Shown here: in pieces, positions 44,125-47,509 of the stretch
How the letters are laid out: each line of letters opens with the position of its first letter
How positions within the stretch are numbered: the first letter of the stretch is position 1
NCBI GenBank assembly: GCA_021372005.1
Contig: JAJFVC010000070.1
Span: 1 to 47,509, forward strand
Length of the DNA stretch: 47,509 nucleotides
Direction: 5' to 3'
Source of the DNA: Planctomycetaceae bacterium
GTDB taxonomy: Bacteria; Planctomycetota; Planctomycetia; Pirellulales; Thermoguttaceae
Made by a program: the position numbers and the translations under genes
Notes under the pieces: model-generated
What the model was told of the DNA's origin: nothing
Seen by the model: only the letters and a program-made list of their open reading frames with translations
The model's database searches: none

Positions 44125-44385
44125 GTGAGCAATCCGCCCGTGATCCTAAAACCGTTTGAAATCGACCGACGGCTTGCCGACGACGACGACGGCTTCTACC
44201 GCGAGCAACTGTGCTCTCGGCTGAACGACGACGCGGCGCATTTTCGGCGGCTAATGAACACCGGCCTCGACGCCGACGCCTTTGCCCAGGCCGAGCGGCT
44301 GAACGACGCACTGGCCGCCGCGGTCAGCGTCGTCCGCTCGCGATGGCAATCATGCCGGTTGCAGCACGAAGGGCCCGACTCATGA
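44125..44385 (+). CDS. Small protein resembling YscE/SsaE-type needle co-chaperones
   Basis: An 86-residue, mostly helical protein. The start is GTG 44125 (GTG 44140 is an alternative). Residues about 33-70, with FRRLMNTGLDADAFAQAE followed by a run of Ala and small hydrophobic residues and SRW, share length and pattern with YscE/PscE (helix, short turn with Gly, second helix ending in Ala/Val repeats). YscE with YscG holds the needle subunit of type III secretion before export. The next gene overlaps by the ATGA motif and resembles YscG. No other type III gene is in the window. The call rests on pattern, not on identity, so an unrelated small helical protein is possible. Confidence 0.5.
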   Translation: MSNPPVILKPFEIDRRLADDDDGFYREQLCSRLNDDAAHFRRLMNTGLDADAFAQAERLNDALAAAVSVVRSRWQSCRLQHEGPDS

Positions 44386-44636
44386 TGCCAATCGACCGCG
44401 ACTTGACGGAGCTGCTGACTCAGATCGGTTTCCTCGCCGTTGAGGAGGGGATGCACGACGAGGCCGCCGCGATTTTCGAGGCCGTCGAGTCCGCGCGGCC
44501 TGAACACGAGCGGCTCTGGATAGATCGGCTGTTGGACGAACCGGAGTATCGCCCCGTGCGCGATCGGAACGAGCGGCAATGGACGGCTTTTCGCGAATCA
44601 CTGCGGCGGAAACATGCCTGGCAACAGGACGGATAG
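44382..44636 (+). CDS. Small TPR-like protein resembling YscG-type needle chaperones
   Basis: An 84-residue protein starting at ATG 44382, overlapping the previous stop (ATGA), which means coupled translation. LLTQIGFLAVEEGMHDEAAA with the following IFEAV segment forms one TPR-like hairpin, the pattern of YscG/SsaH and HrpB1-type chaperones. It is shorter than YscG (about 115 residues) and has only one clear hairpin plus a charged tail. The last 39 bases overlap the 3' end of the convergent kinase gene. Paired with the YscE-like gene, it may be a needle chaperone pair for a secretion system encoded elsewhere, or a relic. Confidence 0.5.
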   Translation: MMPIDRDLTELLTQIGFLAVEEGMHDEAAAIFEAVESARPEHERLWIDRLLDEPEYRPVRDRNERQWTAFRESLRRKHAWQQDG

Positions 44637-46862
44637 ACGCCCACGAAACGGCTCGCCGGTCAGGTCGCGCCATGCCGTCGCTTGATTGGGCGACAATGCC
44701 GCAAGACATTTTTTCATCGCCGACTGCATCAACTCGCGTCGACGTTGCCGACGGGTCGCCTCGTCCGATGAGTCGGCCGAACGCTCGCCGAGCGTCATGA
44801 ACGTCTCCACCTCGATCTGGCGCATTGTCTGACGTTGTGCATCGGACAGTTTCAACGCCTCGACCACCTCGGGCTGATTGAACGCCGTGATGCCCTGCAG
44901 TTGGAGCACGATCTGCTTGAGCCGCCGGACCTGCCGCCGGTTGAGAAGCGATTGCGTCACTTGTTCGCTGGCTCGGGCAAGCTGGACAAATCGTTCGTGC
45001 CGCTGATCGGCCGAGAGGTTTTGATAGCCTTGCAGCATCTCGGCCCGCTGATCGGCGAATTGCCGGGCGATCGCGTCAAACCGCCGCCGCTCGGCCTCGT
45101 CCAGCCCGAGGTCCGCCTGGATGTCCTTTTCGCCCAACAAAATCAATTGGCCCGCCCCCTCCAACACGGTCATCTCGTCGAGCACTTTTTTCAGGCGTTT
45201 TTGGACCGCGAGCAGTTCCGCTTCTTTCGACGGATTATCGTGATAGTAGGCGATGAATCCTTGATAGTAGACCAGCGCCGTTTCCAAAATTCGCTTTTGG
45301 AGCGGATGCAACGGGAACTTGCTGGCCAGGTCGTTTTCGGACACCTGAATCATGTAATCGACGGCCTGCCGAGCCTGCTGCAAATTGCGTTCGGCCTCCT
45401 CGGCCCTCGCGCGTTCGGCGGCCAGCGCCACGCGGGTACGCTGATTGGCCTGCGCAATCCGATAGTTGCTCACGCCCGAAATCACGAGCACGGCGGCCAT
45501 CACGATCACCAGCGCCGCGACGTAAGCCGGGTGACGCCGCCCCCATTTCCGTACGCGGTCGACAAAGCTCGGCGGCTGGGCCAAGATCGGCTCATCGCGC
45601 AAGAATCGGTGCAGATCGTCGGCCAACTCCTGGGCCGAACTGTAACGCTCCTCGGGCCGCTTGCTCAATAGTTTCAGTAAAATCGTGTTCAATTCCGGCG
45701 GAATCAACCGCTCGATCGCTCGCGGCGCGACGGGGTCGTGATTCAGAATTTGCTGCAACAGCGACTGCCGCGTCGCGCCGGCAAACACCGGCCGCAGCGT
45801 AATCAATTCGTAAAACGTCGCACCGAGCGAATAAAGATCGGTCCGAGGATCCAACATCACGCGTTGGCCGGACACCTGTTCGGGACTCGCATAGCGGATC
45901 GTGCCCAGCACATCGCCGGTGCGCGTCAGATTCTGCTCGCCGTGCAGATGGGCCAGCCCGAAATCCGCGATCCACAGATGGCGATTCATGTCGACCAGCA
46001 AATTGGCCGGCTTGATGTCCCGATGGATGATGCCCTGGCGATGGGCGTACTCGAGCGCCTCGGCCGCCTGCGCCATCAGGTCGGCCATCGTCCGATAGAC
46101 CGACGTCCGATTGCACTCGGTCGACAGATCGGCCGAGATCCGCGCAGTCCGCTCGGCGTCATCCAAACGTTTTTCGTGCGGACGGACGACTTTGGACGCG
46201 TCATGGCCTAACGGCTCCGTCGCCGGCACCTCGCCGAACGTGCCCGACTCGGAGACTGCGGCGACGTTTTGGCCCCCGTCGCAGCCAAGTTGCCGAATCA
46301 CGACGTCCAACGACTGGCCGTCGATCAACTGCATGGCGTAAAAATTCACGCCTCGCTCGCATCCGACCGCATAGACCGGCACGATGTTGGCATGGTGCAA
46401 CTGCGCGGCGGCTTGGGCCTCCTGCCGGAAGCGTTGCAGATATTTCGGATCGAATCCGGCGACCAGCGGCAGCGTTTTCAGCGCGACGCGGCGTCCCAAC
46501 GACAGTTGAATCGCCTCGTAAACGATGCCCATCCCGCCGCGGCCGATCTCGCGGACGATCTGAAAATCGCCCAGCGGCATCCCCGGTTGCAATCCGCCGC
46601 CGAGCCCGGCCGACGCCGAGCCCTCCGATTTCATCGACGCCGCGGTCTCGTGCATCCAGCAGACGCCGTCCAGACAATCGCCCAAGGCCGGCTGCAACTG
46701 TGGATAGCGGGCGATCCACTGCGCGCGGTTTGGTCGCCGGCCCGCCTCCAACTCGCGCATGTATTGTTGGACGACCTTCAGCAGTTCATCCTCCGACGAT
46801 GGCGGAATCTCGGTTCTCTCCTCGACCCTTTCCTCGTTCCCCTCTTCCCTGTTTTCATCCAT
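44598..46862 (-). CDS. Membrane serine/threonine protein kinase with Spy-like extracytoplasmic domain
   Basis: A 754-residue kinase. An acidic N-terminus is followed by the motif ELEAGRRPNRAQWIARYPQL, common before planctomycete kinases. The kinase domain (about 99-420) is intact: GRGGMGIVYEA, VALKTL, HRDIKP (280-285) and DFGLAHL, with a 50-residue insert (about 192-245). One membrane helix lies at 446-464 (YVAALVIVMAAVLVISGV). The outside part (465-754) begins as a coiled coil (AAERARAEEAERNLQQARQA) and then holds repeated helical motifs (LQLQGITAFNQPEVVEALKL with nearby SDAQRQTM; also LSADQRHERF) that resemble Spy/CpxP LTxxQ repeats. The ECF sigma gene overlaps its start by eight bases, so the kinase probably signals to that factor. 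Confidence 0.92.
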   Translation of the reverse strand: MDENREEGNEERVEERTEIPPSSEDELLKVVQQYMRELEAGRRPNRAQWIARYPQLQPALGDCLDGVCWMHETAASMKSEGSASAGLGGGLQPGMPLGDFQIVREIGRGGMGIVYEAIQLSLGRRVALKTLPLVAGFDPKYLQRFRQEAQAAAQLHHANIVPVYAVGCERGVNFYAMQLIDGQSLDVVIRQLGCDGGQNVAAVSESGTFGEVPATEPLGHDASKVVRPHEKRLDDAERTARISADLSTECNRTSVYRTMADLMAQAAEALEYAHRQGIIHRDIKPANLLVDMNRHLWIADFGLAHLHGEQNLTRTGDVLGTIRYASPEQVSGQRVMLDPRTDLYSLGATFYELITLRPVFAGATRQSLLQQILNHDPVAPRAIERLIPPELNTILLKLLSKRPEERYSSAQELADDLHRFLRDEPILAQPPSFVDRVRKWGRRHPAYVAALVIVMAAVLVISGVSNYRIAQANQRTRVALAAERARAEEAERNLQQARQAVDYMIQVSENDLASKFPLHPLQKRILETALVYYQGFIAYYHDNPSKEAELLAVQKRLKKVLDEMTVLEGAGQLILLGEKDIQADLGLDEAERRRFDAIARQFADQRAEMLQGYQNLSADQRHERFVQLARASEQVTQSLLNRRQVRRLKQIVLQLQGITAFNQPEVVEALKLSDAQRQTMRQIEVETFMTLGERSADSSDEATRRQRRRELMQSAMKKCLAALSPNQATAWRDLTGEPFRGRLSVLLPGMFPPQ

Positions 46863-47493
46863 CGTTCGACTCCGTCATCGTCCGGCGAAGACTTGCGAGC
46901 CCTCGCACCCAGAGTTTTTCGACGCTGTCTTGGCTCCGGCCCATGCGGCGGCTGATCTCCGGAAACGTGAGCCCCTGCAAGTGACGCAGCACCAACGCCT
47001 CGCGGTAGTCCTCGGGCAGCTTGGCCAGCGCGTCGGCCAACAGCACCGACTGCTCTCGCCGCGCGGCCTGTTGGCTCGGCGAACTGTGCGGATCGACCAG
47101 CCCACGCCCCAGCAGCATCGACGATTGGTCCAACTGGTCCTGCAACGTGCGTTCCAGCCGGATGTCGCGTTTTTGAGTGCCCAGGTATTTTCGGATCGCT
47201 CCGCACAGGACCGACGCCATGATCTGCCGCAGCCAGGCGATCAGTTCGGCCTCGCTGTGGCCTCGGAAATCGCCAAACCCTTTGTGGGCCTCGAGCATCG
47301 TCTCTTGGACCAGATCCGAGGCGTCCAGCTTCACTTGAAGCCGCCGGCCGATCTCCAAACCAGCCAAAAGCCGCAGATAGTTGCGATAAAGCTCCAGCAG
47401 GGGCCCGAGCGACTCGCCGCCGTCCTCGAGGGCCCGGGCCAGCAGTCGTGCAGGCCCGACGGAATCGTTCAGCGGTTTTTCCCGTGGTTCCAT
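46855..47493 (-). CDS. ECF RNA polymerase sigma factor paired with the kinase
   Basis: A 212-residue ECF sigma factor. Region 2: VQETMLEAHKGFGDFRGHS and AELIAWLRQIMASVLCGAIR; region 4: LAKLPEDYREALVLRHLQG and SRRMGRSQDSVEKLWVRGL. ATG 47493 is near the window edge, but the protein looks complete. Its last eight bases overlap the kinase start, a translational-coupling arrangement. This subgroup is distinct from the ECF factor at 15717-16463, which uses different region 2 residues. No anti-sigma gene is adjacent; phosphorylation by the kinase is the likely control. Confidence 0.95.
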   Translation of the reverse strand: MEPREKPLNDSVGPARLLARALEDGGESLGPLLELYRNYLRLLAGLEIGRRLQVKLDASDLVQETMLEAHKGFGDFRGHSEAELIAWLRQIMASVLCGAIRKYLGTQKRDIRLERTLQDQLDQSSMLLGRGLVDPHSSPSQQAARREQSVLLADALAKLPEDYREALVLRHLQGLTFPEISRRMGRSQDSVEKLWVRGLASLRRTMTESNDG

Positions 47494-47509
47494 GGCAACG
47501 CCAAACCGG

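Overview
The window looks like a chromosomal segment of a high-GC planctomycete, most likely a Pirellulales-type bacterium. The signs are: ECF sigma factors paired with serine/threonine kinases, a DUF1559 domain, a TAT-exported Gfo/Idh/MocA oxidoreductase, a GH78 rhamnosidase, an OleB/OleD-type olefin gene pair, and weak Shine-Dalgarno signals before many genes. No rRNA, tRNA, CRISPR array, insertion sequence or phage gene was recognised. Long open frames antisense to real genes are common because of the GC content and are not annotated.

Layout. 1-5.8 kb, minus strand: a cut-off OleB-like hydrolase, a sigma-54 response regulator with its histidine kinase, and two small secreted Gly/Pro/Arg-rich proteins, each followed by an intrinsic terminator. 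5.8-8.9 kb, plus strand: a metallo-beta-lactamase-fold hydrolase and a DinG/XPD-like helicase. 8.9-16.5 kb, minus strand: a TPR lipoprotein with a Lys/Glu-rich tail, a kinase of about 1430 residues fused to three polysaccharide-export-like repeats, a SecD-like head and a DUF1559 domain, and its ECF sigma factor. 16.7-21.9 kb, plus strand: hisF, pilT, a membrane-anchored GspE-like protein with all ATPase motifs degraded, cvpA and an unknown membrane protein. 22.1-32.3 kb: 5-formyltetrahydrofolate cyclo-ligase with rhamnosidase, a Gfo/Idh/MocA oxidoreductase, a shortened SecA paralogue, a CNNM/CorC transporter and a GT87-like membrane glycosyltransferase.

32.3-43.9 kb is one long plus-strand run. 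It starts with a sigma-70-like promoter and an SRP RNA, then dnaX-ebfC-recR (dnaX has a ten-A slippage site), rpoN, an OleD-like reductase, and a fatty-acid-synthase-like set: ketosynthase, acyl carrier protein, two phytoene-desaturase-like flavoproteins, dehydratase and enoyl reductase. Imperfect GGGATTA heptamer repeats, some as long inverted repeats, lie between genes only in this stretch. 44.1-47.5 kb: two tiny translationally coupled genes resembling the YscE/YscG needle chaperones of type III secretion, then a convergent ECF sigma/kinase pair whose kinase carries a Spy-like extracytoplasmic domain.

The strongest candidates for something undescribed are: (1) the six-gene lipid cluster behind oleD, similar in parts to clusters proposed for ladderane synthesis; (2) the giant kinase fusion; (3) the membrane-anchored pseudo-ATPase beside PilT; (4) the heptamer hairpins set against stop and start codons of the dnaX-to-fabZ stretch. 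All functional statements rest on motif recognition by eye; no database search was run.
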